Below are positions 55,323 to 63,944 of a stretch of 64,000 nt of DNA, piece by piece (positions within the stretch are counted from its first letter, which is position 1; each line of letters opens with the position of its first letter). Origin of the DNA: Planomonospora parontospora (GTDB lineage Bacteria > Actinomycetota > Actinomycetes > Streptosporangiales > Streptosporangiaceae). The position numbers and the translations under genes are program-made. Location: assembly GCA_014647935.1 (NCBI GenBank), contig BMQD01000022.1, forward strand, positions 1 to 64,000, in the 5' to 3' direction. The notes beneath the pieces are model-generated. The model worked only from the letters and a program-made list of their open reading frames with translations. It did no database searches and had not been told where the DNA came from.

Positions 55323-56951
55323 TCAGCCGCCGATCTTCCCGACCCCGGCCCCCGCGGTGACGATCGCCTTCACCGAGGCCGGATCGTCCAGGGTGTAGCG
55401 GTAGTAGGCGCTCGCCTCCTGCACCGTCCCGCTGCAGTCGGGCCTGCCCGAGTCGTCGGCGAACACGTTGTCGCGGGCGACGCACCTGCCCGACGGCCCG
55501 GCGTAGTGGTTCGTCACGGGTTCCTCGACCCGCTCGAAGTAGTTGCCCTCGACCAGGCAGCCGGCGTCCGCCTGGCAGGCCACCCCGGTGTCGGTGTTGT
55601 AGACGTAGTAGTTGTTGAACACGTGGACCGGCTCGCCGAACCGGACCCGGGGGTTGCGCTGCGGCGTGCGGTCGAACCAGTTGTGGTGGTAGGTGACCTT
55701 GAGCCGCCCGGTGTCCTGCGCGCCGTTGTCGTCGTCATGGCCGAGCAGCATGTTCTTGGTGTGGTCGTGCGTGCGGTTCCACGACACGGTGACGTAGGAC
55801 GAGCCGCGCTTGATGTCGACCAGCCCGTCGTAGCCGCAGCACAGGTCGTTGTGGTCGATCCAGACGTGGTGGGAGAACATCTGCACGTTGATCGCGTCGT
55901 CGGTGGCGCCGCGGAACGTCAGGTTGCGGACGACGACGTTGTGCACGGCGTCCGCGGGCGGCGAGGTGACCGCGTCGTCGGCGGGCAGGCCGATGTTGAA
56001 CCCGCCGCCGCTGATGCCCGCACCGGAGCCGATGCCCACGATGGTCTTGTCCGAGGCGACGTCGTGCATCCCCGCCGGAACGGTGATCATCCCGCGCACG
56101 CAGATGTTCAGCGGACCGCTCCGCCCGATCGCGGCGAGCAGCTCACCGGCCGTGTCGACCTCGACGGTGGGCCCGCCGGCGCCTCCCGTGGTGCCGTTCT
56201 GGCCCCAGGCGTCCACCGAGGCGAACCCGGCGGGCGCGCCCGAGGTGGGGCAGGACCCCGGAGGCGGCGTGTCCGTGACCGTGGGGGTGGGCGTGGGGCT
56301 GGCCGACGGCCCGCCCGGACCGGGGACGTCGGTCACCAGCACGTCGTCGAACGCGGCGCTCGCGTAGTGGCCCGCGAGGCCCGCCCTGCCGGAGGGGAAG
56401 GCGGAGTCCGTCGCCGAGACGACCTCCACGCCGTCGACGAAGCCGCGCAGCGTCGTGCCGAACGCCTCCAGCCTGAGCGTGTACCACCTGCCCGCGGTCA
56501 CCGCCGCCGGGGCCGAGTCGAGGGTCGCGGGCGCGCCGCCGCTCCGCTTGCCGAGGACGACCGAGCCCGTGCTGCTCAACCCGAGGAAGTAGTGGGAGCC
56601 GGTGCCCTGCGCTCTGGCCAGCACCGCGACATACCTGCCGCCGCCGTTGAACGCGATCGGCTTCACCCGCGCCTGCACGGACTGGTCCGACCAGCCGACG
56701 CCGGTCACGGCCCTGGCGTCCGCGCCGGTGCCGCCCTGCCGGTACACGCGGGAGCCGTCGGCGACCACCGACCAGCTCCCGCCGGACTTCGACCACCCGG
56801 CGGCGTCGCCGTCCTCGAAGTCGTCGCCGAGCAGCGTCGCGGCGGACGCGCCGGGCACCGCCACCAGGGTCAGCACCCCGAGCAGCGCGGCGGTGACGGC
56901 CGCGAGCGCGGTCAGCAGCGGACCGGCGCTGCGCTCTTTCCTGATTCGCAC
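55323..56951 (-). CDS. Secreted pectate lyase PL1 with N-terminal LamG/CBM-like domain
   Basis: A 542-residue secreted enzyme. A signal peptide (about 1-38) ends in ASAATLL. Residues 40-215 form a concanavalin-like (LamG/family 16-type binding) domain with DDFEDGDAAGWSKSGGSW. A PT linker (SPTPTPTVTDTPP) leads to the PL1 parallel beta-helix: WIDHNDLCCGYDGLVDIKRG, YVTVSWNRTHDHTK and the substrate-binding Arg in QRNPRVRFGEPVHVFNNYY. It cleaves polygalacturonate by beta-elimination. GTG 56951 follows GGAGG at eight bases. Confidence 0.94.
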   Translation of the reverse strand: MRIRKERSAGPLLTALAAVTAALLGVLTLVAVPGASAATLLGDDFEDGDAAGWSKSGGSWSVVADGSRVYRQGGTGADARAVTGVGWSDQSVQARVKPIAFNGGGRYVAVLARAQGTGSHYFLGLSSTGSVVLGKRSGGAPATLDSAPAAVTAGRWYTLRLEAFGTTLRGFVDGVEVVSATDSAFPSGRAGLAGHYASAAFDDVLVTDVPGPGGPSASPTPTPTVTDTPPPGSCPTSGAPAGFASVDAWGQNGTTGGAGGPTVEVDTAGELLAAIGRSGPLNICVRGMITVPAGMHDVASDKTIVGIGSGAGISGGGFNIGLPADDAVTSPPADAVHNVVVRNLTFRGATDDAINVQMFSHHVWIDHNDLCCGYDGLVDIKRGSSYVTVSWNRTHDHTKNMLLGHDDDNGAQDTGRLKVTYHHNWFDRTPQRNPRVRFGEPVHVFNNYYVYNTDTGVACQADAGCLVEGNYFERVEEPVTNHYAGPSGRCVARDNVFADDSGRPDCSGTVQEASAYYRYTLDDPASVKAIVTAGAGVGKIGG

Positions 56952-57023
56952 TGTGGAACCTCCAGTTCCGAGACGCCGCCCGGGCGTGCCTCGGCCCGGC
57001 CGGACGAGCTGGTACGGAGTCAG

Positions 57024-57078
57024 GGAAAGCGCTATCCGCTCTCTCCGCACTTGTACGCCCCGCAGCGGGGCGGGTCAA
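57024..57078 (-). promoter_or_regulatory. Pectate lyase promoter with LacI-type operator
   Basis: On the minus strand TTGACC (57073-57078), 17 bases, TACAAG (57050-57055), then 12 bases, then GGATAGCGCTTTCC (57024-57037), a dyad with one mismatch pair. The operator sits over the start of transcription. Confidence 0.8.
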
Positions 57079-57286
57079 GGGGTGCGGTCCGCCGGGATCC
57101 CGTCGCTCTGTCGGGCGGGACGGCGGTCCGCTGCGGCGGAATCCGTCGGGCACGTCGGTGAACCAGCTGTGAACTGGGAGACCGGGTGGCGGGGAGAGGC
57201 CGATCGGCGGGCGGCGACGCCTCGAGGCGACGGTGTGGAGCGCAGGGGCGGGTCACTCGGAGCGAGGGATCTGCGGCGTTTAACCA

Positions 57287-57341
57287 TTGACTGGCCGGTG
57301 TTGTTAACGTACGTTCACCGTAGTCAAGGAAAGCGCTTTCC
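57287..57341 (+). promoter_or_regulatory. Pectate lyase operon promoter with LacI-type operator
   Basis: TTGACT (57287-57292), 17 bases, TACGTT (57310-57315), then 12 bases, then the perfect dyad GGAAAGCGCTTTCC (57328-57341). Architecture is the same, base for base in spacing, as the divergent lyase promoter. The leader to the start at 57480 is about 160 bases and holds no convincing ORF. Confidence 0.82.
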
Positions 57342-57479
57342 ATTCTCCCTCCTCTCGTCGCGGCTGACATACCGCTCATGCCCGGGAACGGGTGCGGACG
57401 AGCCGGCCGCTTGCGACGCCCCCTTCCGCCGAAGCACCGCAGGCCGTGCCGGCGGCGCATGCAGAAAGCAGAGCGATCC

Positions 57480-58535
57480 ATGGCATCCAGACCGTCCGTC
57501 TCCCATCGGTCCCCGGGTCCCGCTAGGAGGGCACCCGCCCGCTACCGCGACCGGATGGCGGCACTCGCCGCCGCGGCGGCCACCGCCCTGACCGCGCTCC
57601 CGGCGAGTGCCGCCGCCCCGGCCCCGTCGGCCGCCCCGTACGGCACCGCCGACACCCCGACGGGCTTCGCCTCTGTCGACGCCCTCGGCCGGAACGGCAC
57701 CACCGGAGGTGCCGGCGGCCCCACGGTGACCGTCACCACGGCGGCGGAGCTGAAGGACTACGCGGGGCGGCGCGGCCCCTACGTCATCCGGGTCTCCGGC
57801 AGCATCCGGCTCAGCGGCATGGTCACCGTCATCGCCGACAAGAGCATCCTGGGCGTGGGCTCGACCGCGGAGATCACCGGCGGCGGCCTCCAGCTCGGCT
57901 CGACCACCCGGCCAGGCAACAACGTGATCATCCGGAACATCCGGTTCACCGGCGCCTCGGACGACTCCGTCAGCGTCACCAACAAGGCCCACCACGTGTG
58001 GATCGACCACAACGACTTCTCCGGCGGCTACGACGGCCTGCTCGACATCAAGCGGGAGTCGGACCTCGTCACGGTCTCGTGGAACCGCTTCCACCACCAC
58101 AGCAAGGCGGCGCTGCTCGGCCACTCCGACACCTACACCGCCGACGTCGGCAAGCTCCGGGTGACCTACCACCACAACTTCTTCGACGGCACCGATCAGC
58201 GCCATCCCCGGGTGCGCTTCGCCGAACCCGTCCACGTCCTCAACAACTACTACCGGAACAACGCCCTGTACGGCGTGGCCTCGACGCAGAACGCCGGCGT
58301 GCTGGTGGAGGGCAACCACTTCGAGAACGTCGCCCACCCCGTGCACGTCGGCTACGACAAGAGCGGGCCGGGCCGGGTGGTCGAGCGCGACAACGTCTAC
58401 GTGAACTCGGGCGTGCCCGAGACGGCGGGCACGGTCGTCGAGCCGCGCACCTACTACCCCTACACGGTCGACGACCCCGCGGCCGTCCCGGCGATCGTCA
58501 CCGCGGGCGCCGGCATCGGGAAGATCGGCCTCTAG
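57480..58535 (+). CDS. Secreted pectate lyase PL1
   Basis: A 351-residue secreted pectate lyase. A twin-Arg-free signal region (about 1-42) ends near ASAAAPA. The beta-helix has GFASVDALGRNGTTGGAGGP, VWIDHNDFSGGYDGLLDIKR, VTVSWNRFHHHSK and QRHPRVRFAEPVHVLNNYY, with the catalytic Arg and Ca-binding Asp positions kept. I prefer ATG 57480; an ATG at 57459 is possible. It is the first gene of a pair with the lyase at 58601 (65 bases apart). Confidence 0.92.
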   Translation: MASRPSVSHRSPGPARRAPARYRDRMAALAAAAATALTALPASAAAPAPSAAPYGTADTPTGFASVDALGRNGTTGGAGGPTVTVTTAAELKDYAGRRGPYVIRVSGSIRLSGMVTVIADKSILGVGSTAEITGGGLQLGSTTRPGNNVIIRNIRFTGASDDSVSVTNKAHHVWIDHNDFSGGYDGLLDIKRESDLVTVSWNRFHHHSKAALLGHSDTYTADVGKLRVTYHHNFFDGTDQRHPRVRFAEPVHVLNNYYRNNALYGVASTQNAGVLVEGNHFENVAHPVHVGYDKSGPGRVVERDNVYVNSGVPETAGTVVEPRTYYPYTVDDPAAVPAIVTAGAGIGKIGL

Positions 58536-58600
58536 CCCGCGGCGCCTCCGCCCGCCCACCGCCCGCTGGCGGGCGACGTCCCCAACCGAAAGGCAGACCC

Positions 58601-59644
58601 GTGATCCGGACCTCCACCGCCCGCACGAACCGCCCCGGTCACCGCACGACGGCCGGGGCGGTCGCGGCCGCCGCCCTCGCCGCGCTGCTCGGCTCCGGCG
58701 GCGTCCCGGCACCCGCGCTCGCCGCCGTGCACGTCCCGGTCCCCGCGGCGGCGGCCGACGGCCCCGTCGGCTTCGCCGCCGTCGACGCCCTCGGCCGGAA
58801 CGGCACCACCGGAGGCGCCGGAGGCCGCACGGTCACCGCCACCGACGCCGAGCAGTTCCTGGAGTACATCGACAGCAAGGAGACCCTCGTCATCCGGGTG
58901 GCGGGCACCATCGCCATCACCAGCAAGCAGGGGGTGCGGCCCAACAAGACCATCATCGGGGTCGGCACCTCGGGCCACATCACCGGCGGCGGCCTGGACT
59001 TCTACCGGTCGTACAACGTGATCGTGCGCAACCTGCGCTTCACCGCCGCCGAGGACGACGCGATCAATATCGGCCGCGAGTCGCACCACATCTGGATCGA
59101 CCACAACACCTTCTCCGGCGCGGTGGACGGCTCCATCGACGTGGTGCGCGGCGCCGACTACGTCACCGTCTCGTGGAACCACTTCGACCACTCCGACAAG
59201 AGCATGCTGATCAGCCACTCCGACGGCGCCGCGGGCACCGACGTGGGCCGCCTCAAGGTGACCATCCACCACAACTTCTTCGACAACAGCCGCCAGCGCC
59301 ACCCGCGCGTCCGGTTCGGCGAGCCGGTGCACGTCTTCAACAACTACTTCCTGGGCAACGAGCTGTACGGCGTGGCCTCCACCGAGAACGCCGGCGTGCT
59401 GGTGGAGGGCAACTACTTCCAGGATGTCCCGCACCCGCTCGTCTCGGCGAGCGGCTACGCCGACAGCGGGCCGGGCAGGGCCGTACAGCGCAATAACGTC
59501 TACGTGAACTCGGGCGTGCCCGAGACGGCGGGCACGGTCGTCGAGCCGCGTACCTACTACCCCTACACGGTCGACGACCCCTCGACCGTGCCCGCGAAGG
59601 TGCGCTCCGGTGCCGGTGTCGGGGCGCAGTGGGGCCCGGCCTGA
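58601..59644 (+). CDS. Secreted pectate lyase PL1
   Basis: A 347-residue secreted pectate lyase, signal peptide about 1-41. Motifs are WIDHNTFSGAVDGSIDVVRG, VTVSWNHFDHSDKSML and RQRHPRVRFGEPVHVFNNYF. The GTG at 58601 follows AAAGGCAG. Its 3' part (59495-59581) is 86/87 identical in DNA to the upstream lyase (58392-58478). The pair is probably an old tandem duplication with recent conversion, and they likely share one promoter. Confidence 0.93.
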   Translation: MIRTSTARTNRPGHRTTAGAVAAAALAALLGSGGVPAPALAAVHVPVPAAAADGPVGFAAVDALGRNGTTGGAGGRTVTATDAEQFLEYIDSKETLVIRVAGTIAITSKQGVRPNKTIIGVGTSGHITGGGLDFYRSYNVIVRNLRFTAAEDDAINIGRESHHIWIDHNTFSGAVDGSIDVVRGADYVTVSWNHFDHSDKSMLISHSDGAAGTDVGRLKVTIHHNFFDNSRQRHPRVRFGEPVHVFNNYFLGNELYGVASTENAGVLVEGNYFQDVPHPLVSASGYADSGPGRAVQRNNVYVNSGVPETAGTVVEPRTYYPYTVDDPSTVPAKVRSGAGVGAQWGPA

Positions 59645-59689
59645 CCGGCGGATCCGCATCCGGCCCGCACGGGACGGCCCGCGCGGCGC

Positions 59690-59721
59690 GGCCCTCCCCA
59701 CGGCCTCCCGCGGGGAGGGCC
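59690..59721 (+). terminator. Terminator of the pectate lyase pair
   Basis: GGCCCTCCCC (59690-59699) and GGGGAGGGCC (59712-59721) are perfect 10-bp arms with a 12-base loop, 45 bases past the stop. Confidence 0.65.
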
Positions 59722-59801
59722 CGCCGGTGGAACGGCCCGGCGGGCGGGGCGCGGGGTGGAGCGGACGCGTGGGGCCGGGCGATCGCGCCCGCGACTGTCT
59801 C

Positions 59802-59814
59802 TAAGCTCTGGAGC
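59802..59814 (+). promoter_or_regulatory. Leaderless promoter -10 of the Sua5/YciO gene
   Basis: TAAGCT (59802-59807) precedes GTG 59815 by seven bases. The spacer also contains CTGGAG, too close to act as a normal ribosome site. Confidence 0.55.
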
Positions 59815-60435
59815 GTGGCGAAATACTTCGACGTGCATCCGGACAGCCCGCAGCCCCGGCTGATCGGCCAGGTGGCCGATCTCCTGCGGGCGGACGGACT
59901 GATCGCGTATCCGACGGACTCCGGCTACGCGCTGGGGTGCCGAATGGGAAACAAGGAGGGGATCGACAGGATCAGGGAGATCCGCGATCTCGGTAGCGAC
60001 CACCACTTCACCCTGGTGTGCCGGGATTTCGCGCAGTTCGGCCAGTTCGTTCATGTGAGCAATGCGCAGTTCCGCTCGGTCAAGGCGGCGACCCCCGGCG
60101 GTTACACGTTCATCCTGCCCGGGACCAAGGAGGTGCCGCGGCGGTTGCTGCACCCCCGGAAGAAGACGGTCGGTGTCCGGATCCCCGATCACGTCGTCGT
60201 GCAGGCGCTGCTGGCCGAGCTCGGCGAGCCGCTGGTGTCGAGCACCCTGCTGCTGCCCGACGAGGCCGAGTCCCTGACCCAGGGCTGGGAGATCAAGGAG
60301 CGGCTCGACCACGTGGTGGACGCCGTCGTCGACTCCGGTGAGTGCGGTGCCACCCCGACGACGGTCGTCGACCTCTCGCAGGACGAGCCGGAGATCCTCC
60401 GCCGGGGCACCGGGGACCCGTCCCTCTTCGAGTAG
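59815..60435 (+). CDS. Sua5/YciO family (threonylcarbamoyl-AMP synthase-like) protein
   Basis: A 206-residue YrdC-fold protein of the YciO branch. Motifs are LLRADGLIAYPTDSGYALGC, the KEGIDRIREIR helix, HHFTLVCRDFAQF, PGGYTFILPGTKEVPRR and VGVRIPDHVVVQALLAELGE, then SSTLLLPDEA. True TsaC/Sua5 enzymes make threonylcarbamoyl-AMP for tRNA t6A37; YciO proteins are related but may have other roles. The GTG start follows the leaderless -10. It has no link to the pectinases. Confidence 0.88.
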   Translation: MAKYFDVHPDSPQPRLIGQVADLLRADGLIAYPTDSGYALGCRMGNKEGIDRIREIRDLGSDHHFTLVCRDFAQFGQFVHVSNAQFRSVKAATPGGYTFILPGTKEVPRRLLHPRKKTVGVRIPDHVVVQALLAELGEPLVSSTLLLPDEAESLTQGWEIKERLDHVVDAVVDSGECGATPTTVVDLSQDEPEILRRGTGDPSLFE

Positions 60436-60610
60436 GGTCCCGGCGCCGTCCACGTGGTGACGGTGTGGCCCGGCGACGGCGCCCGGGGCCGGCGGCCGCG
60501 GTGCGGCCGCCGCCTCCTCGGCCGGTGCCCGAGGGCGGATCCCGCCGCCGGCCGGGTGATTCCGGCTCCGCCGGTCCGCCTGCGACGAGCGGTCCGCTCA
60601 ACGGGCGCTT

Positions 60611-60622
60611 TAAGGTGATCTC
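60611..60622 (+). promoter_or_regulatory. Leaderless promoter -10 of the AI-2E-type permease gene
   Basis: TAAGGT (60611-60616) precedes ATG 60623 by six bases. Confidence 0.5.
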
Positions 60623-61804
60623 ATGCCTGCCACGCTGAGTTCCACGAAGACCCGAGCGGCACTGCGTTCCTCGGCCCGCATCTCCCTGGAACTGCTCCTG
60701 GTCCTGCTGATGGCCGCCGTGGTGCTGTGGGCGCTGGGCTGGACGTGGTCGGTGACGTGGCCGGTGATCGTCGCGCTGCTGATGACCACGCTGACCTGGC
60801 CGCCCACCCGCTTCCTGCGCCGGCGCGGATGGCGTCCGGCCCTGGCCGCGTCGGTCGTGACCGTGCTCTTCCTCATCGTGGCGGCGGGCATCGCGGTGCT
60901 GATCGCCGTGCCGGTCGCGTCCCAGTCCGGCGAACTCACCAAGGGCGTGGTCGACGGCATCCAGCAACTGCGGCAATGGGCCGCCGGTCCGCCGTTGAAC
61001 ATCGGCGAGGACCAGCTCGCCAAGGGACTCGACACGGCGGTGGCCCGCATCCAGGACAGCGTCGGCGGCATCGTCAACGCCGCCGTCACCGGCGTGGGCA
61101 CGGTGCTCAACGGCGTCGTCACCACGGTCCTGGCCCTCTTCCTGATGTTCTTCTTCCTGAAGGACGGTCCCAGGTTCCTGCCCTGGCTGGCCCGCCAGCT
61201 GCCCGGCCGGCTCGCAGCCGATGTGCCGGCCGTCGCCGCGCGCGGCTGGGACACCCTGGGGGCGTTCGTCCGGTCGCAGGCCTTCGTCGGCCTGCTGGAT
61301 GCCGTCTTCATCGGACTGGGCCTGTGGATCGTCGGCGTGCCCCTGGTGCTTCCGCTGGCCGTGCTGACGTTCGTGGCGGCGTTCGTGCCGATCGTCGGAG
61401 CCCTCTTCGCCGGCTTCGTGGCCGTGCTCATCGCCCTGGTGTCCAACGGCCTGACCGACGCGCTCATCGTGCTGGCGATCATCGTCGTGGTGCAGCAGCT
61501 CGAGGGCAACGTCTTCCAGCCCATGGTGCAGAGCCGCGGCCTGGGCCTGCACGCGGCGGTGGTCCTGCTCGCCGTCACGCTCGGCGGCAGCCTGGCGGGC
61601 ATCGTCGGCAGCCTGCTCGCGGTTCCGGCCGCCGCGCTGGTCGCCGTGCTCTGGGGCTACCTGCGCGAGCAGCTCGCCGAGCCGGGAACGGGCGAGCGGG
61701 GCCGGGACCCCGGAGCGGATGAGCCGGGCCGGAAGCAGGAAACGGATGAGCCGGGCCGGGAGCCAGGAGCGGGCGAACCGGGCAGCGGCTCGGCGCCGGC
61801 ATAG
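60623..61804 (+). CDS. AI-2E family (PerM/YdiK) transporter-like protein
   Basis: A 393-residue polytopic membrane protein of the AI-2 exporter/PerM family. It has paired helices near the N-terminus (LELLLVLLMAAVVLWALGW), the middle FLMFFFLKDGPRFLPWL segment, the GVPLVLPLAVLTFVAAFVPI VGA-type motif and VVQQLEGNVFQPMVQSR. Family members are linked to small-molecule export or Na+/H+ exchange; substrate unknown. The C-terminal 35 residues repeat DEPGR(K/E) and GAGEPG units and look disordered. Confidence 0.92.
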   Translation: MPATLSSTKTRAALRSSARISLELLLVLLMAAVVLWALGWTWSVTWPVIVALLMTTLTWPPTRFLRRRGWRPALAASVVTVLFLIVAAGIAVLIAVPVASQSGELTKGVVDGIQQLRQWAAGPPLNIGEDQLAKGLDTAVARIQDSVGGIVNAAVTGVGTVLNGVVTTVLALFLMFFFLKDGPRFLPWLARQLPGRLAADVPAVAARGWDTLGAFVRSQAFVGLLDAVFIGLGLWIVGVPLVLPLAVLTFVAAFVPIVGALFAGFVAVLIALVSNGLTDALIVLAIIVVVQQLEGNVFQPMVQSRGLGLHAAVVLLAVTLGGSLAGIVGSLLAVPAAALVAVLWGYLREQLAEPGTGERGRDPGADEPGRKQETDEPGREPGAGEPGSGSAPA

Positions 61805-61895
61805 CGCGCGCGGGTGGTGATCCCGTGCTGCGGGGCGCGCGAGCACGTGTGACCGGGTTCACCGGCATCGCGGTCCGGGACTCTGACGGTCCGAG

Positions 61896-61929
61896 ACCGG
61901 GGGCCGTCGGATCCGGCGGCCCCCGGTCC
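61896..61929. terminator. Bidirectional terminator
   Basis: GACCGGGGGCCG (61896-61907) and CGGCCCCCGGTC (61918-61929) are perfect 12-bp arms with a ten-base loop in the convergent gap between the permease and the last pectate lyase. Confidence 0.75.
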
Positions 61930-62073
61930 GGCGTTCGGCGGCGGGCGGCGCTCACGGCGCCGATGCCGGGTGCGCCGCCCGCCGGATCCGGCGATGCCGG
62001 TTCCTGGCGGACGGCGGGAGCGTGCCGCCACGGGATTCGGGCCGGTGCTCCGGCCTCCGTCCCGGAGAGCCCG

Positions 62074-63651
62074 TCAGCCGGCGTAGGTCTCGAACTCGGC
62101 GACCTTCGGCGCGCCGGTCGAGCCGGTGATCTCGAAGGTGAGCTTGCGCACCGAGGTCCGGGCGAAGGAGATGACGCCCGCTCCGCTGCCGGAGGTCAGG
62201 ACGGCGCCGGTGTCGCCGTTGAGGACCCTCCAGGTCTTGATGCCGCCCGCGGAGCCCGAGGCCTCACGGATGTTGATCTTTGACACCGAGGTGGCGGAGC
62301 CCCACTTGATCGAGATGGAACCGGTCGAACCGGCCGGCGACCAGTAGGTGCTCATGGAGCCGTCCCGCACGTTGCCGTAGCTCGTCCCGCCGGCCTTGCT
62401 GGAGCCGTCGGAGCCGGCCCCGATGCTGAGGTTGGTCCCGCTGGGCTGGGTGGGCGTCGGGGTGGCGGAGGTGGTCGGGGTCGGGGTGGGCGTCGGGGTG
62501 GCGGAGGTGGTCGGGGTCGGCGTCGGGGTCGGGGACTGCGGCGAGCAGCTGCCGTTCGACACCTTCAGCCCCTTGTTGGCGCCCGCCGTCTGGCTCACGA
62601 TGCTCGGCACGCAGCCGGCCGCGTCGAGGCTGTAGGAGTAGGGGATGCTGACGGTGGTGTTGGACTGGGGGTTGGGACCGGCGGGCTTGTTGTCCCCGCT
62701 GGGGCTGGACCAGGTCACGTTGTCGAAGATGTTGCCGCTGACCTGCCAGTAACCGGCCGCGTCGGTGTAGAAGGTGCCCAGGACGTCCTTGGAGTTCTTG
62801 AAGTAGTTGTTGTCCACCTTGGCGCGGGCCCCGGCCCGGGAGTTGATGCCGGACTCGTTGAGGCTCACGTAGTGGTTGTTGTAGATGTGGGCGATGCCGC
62901 CGCGGAGCAGGGGCGTACGGGAGTCGATGTTCTCGTACAGGTTGTGGTGGTACGTGATGAAGCCGTTCGACAGGTCGCTCTCACTGGACCCGACGAGGCC
63001 GCCGCGGCCGGAGTTGCGCAGGGTGCTGTAGGACAGGGTCACGTACTGGGTGTTGCCCTTCATGTCGAAGAGGCCGTCGAAGCCCTCCGACTCCCCGCCT
63101 GACGCCTCCAGGCTGACGTGGTCGACCCAGACGTTGCGGACCGTGCTCTCCATGCCGATGGCGTCGCCGCCGTTGGACGTGGGCGAGCCCGACTTCTTGA
63201 CGTTCCGGACGGTCACGTTCTGGATGATGATGTTGCTGGAGTCGCGGATGTGGATGCCCACCTGGTCGAAGACGGCGCCGCTGCCGACCCCGACGATCGT
63301 GACGTTGCTGATCTGCTTGAGCTCGATCACGCCGGCGGCGGTGCTGCAGCTGTCGCCCGACACCTTGGCGGTGTTGCCGTGGTTGATGGTCCCCTCGACC
63401 TGGATGATGATCGGGGTGCTGCTGCTGGCCCGGTTGCACAGGGCCGCGTGGATCGCGGTCCCCGTGGTGGCCCGCACCGTCTGCCCGCCCGCGCCGCCGG
63501 TGGTCCCGCCGTTCTGGGACGCGTAACCGGTGGCGCCGCCGGCCGCCGCCGACGCCGCGGGTGCGGACAGGGCCACACCGGTCGTGGCCGCGACGGCCGT
63601 CGTGGCCAGTGCAGCGTAGAGTCGCAGTGCGACTGGTCGCCTCATTCTCAT
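62074..63651 (-). CDS. Secreted pectate lyase PL1 with C-terminal discoidin-like module
   Basis: A 525-residue secreted enzyme. The signal peptide is at about 1-36 (ATTAVAATTGVALSAPAASA). The PL1 beta-helix (37-370) has NVWVDHVSLEASGGESEGFD, DMKGNTQYVTLSYSTLRNSG and the RxPxxR-type SRTPLLRGG. A (PT)n linker of two near-identical 13-residue units (about 375-408) leads to a C-terminal F5/8-type/CBM32-like domain (SIGAGSDGSSKAGGTSYGNV, VSKINIREASGS). It is more distant from the other three lyases and has no AGCGCT dyad upstream. ATG 63651 follows AAAGGCACG. Confidence 0.93.
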   Translation of the reverse strand: MRMRRPVALRLYAALATTAVAATTGVALSAPAASAAAGGATGYASQNGGTTGGAGGQTVRATTGTAIHAALCNRASSSTPIIIQVEGTINHGNTAKVSGDSCSTAAGVIELKQISNVTIVGVGSGAVFDQVGIHIRDSSNIIIQNVTVRNVKKSGSPTSNGGDAIGMESTVRNVWVDHVSLEASGGESEGFDGLFDMKGNTQYVTLSYSTLRNSGRGGLVGSSESDLSNGFITYHHNLYENIDSRTPLLRGGIAHIYNNHYVSLNESGINSRAGARAKVDNNYFKNSKDVLGTFYTDAAGYWQVSGNIFDNVTWSSPSGDNKPAGPNPQSNTTVSIPYSYSLDAAGCVPSIVSQTAGANKGLKVSNGSCSPQSPTPTPTPTTSATPTPTPTPTTSATPTPTQPSGTNLSIGAGSDGSSKAGGTSYGNVRDGSMSTYWSPAGSTGSISIKWGSATSVSKINIREASGSAGGIKTWRVLNGDTGAVLTSGSGAGVISFARTSVRKLTFEITGSTGAPKVAEFETYAG

Positions 63652-63944
63652 CGTGCCTTTCGTCTTCGGATATCGGGTGCCACAGCTGAATTCCGTTGAA
63701 TTCCGTGGTCGTGTCGGGGCCGGCGACCTGTCGCCGGGCAGGTCGTCGGCGGGCAGGGACGTGAGTGCTCTTCTCGACGGGGCCGGGACGGTGGTTTCAC
63801 CGCGACCCGGACCTCCGGGGTCGCCGGTGCCGATCGCGGGATCACCGTGACCGTGCTCCGCCGCCGTGAGGCCGTGCCGCCGACCGGCGTCAGCGGCACC
63901 ACCTGCGCGGCGGCCGCCGGGACCGGCGGCGTGACGGGCGTTCG
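63652..63944. other. Upstream region of the last pectate lyase
   Basis: No gene is supported. An AT-richer patch around 63665-63710 carries the direct repeat GAATTCCGT twice (about 63688-63705), perhaps part of the lyase promoter. No LacI-type dyad is seen. Confidence 0.4.
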
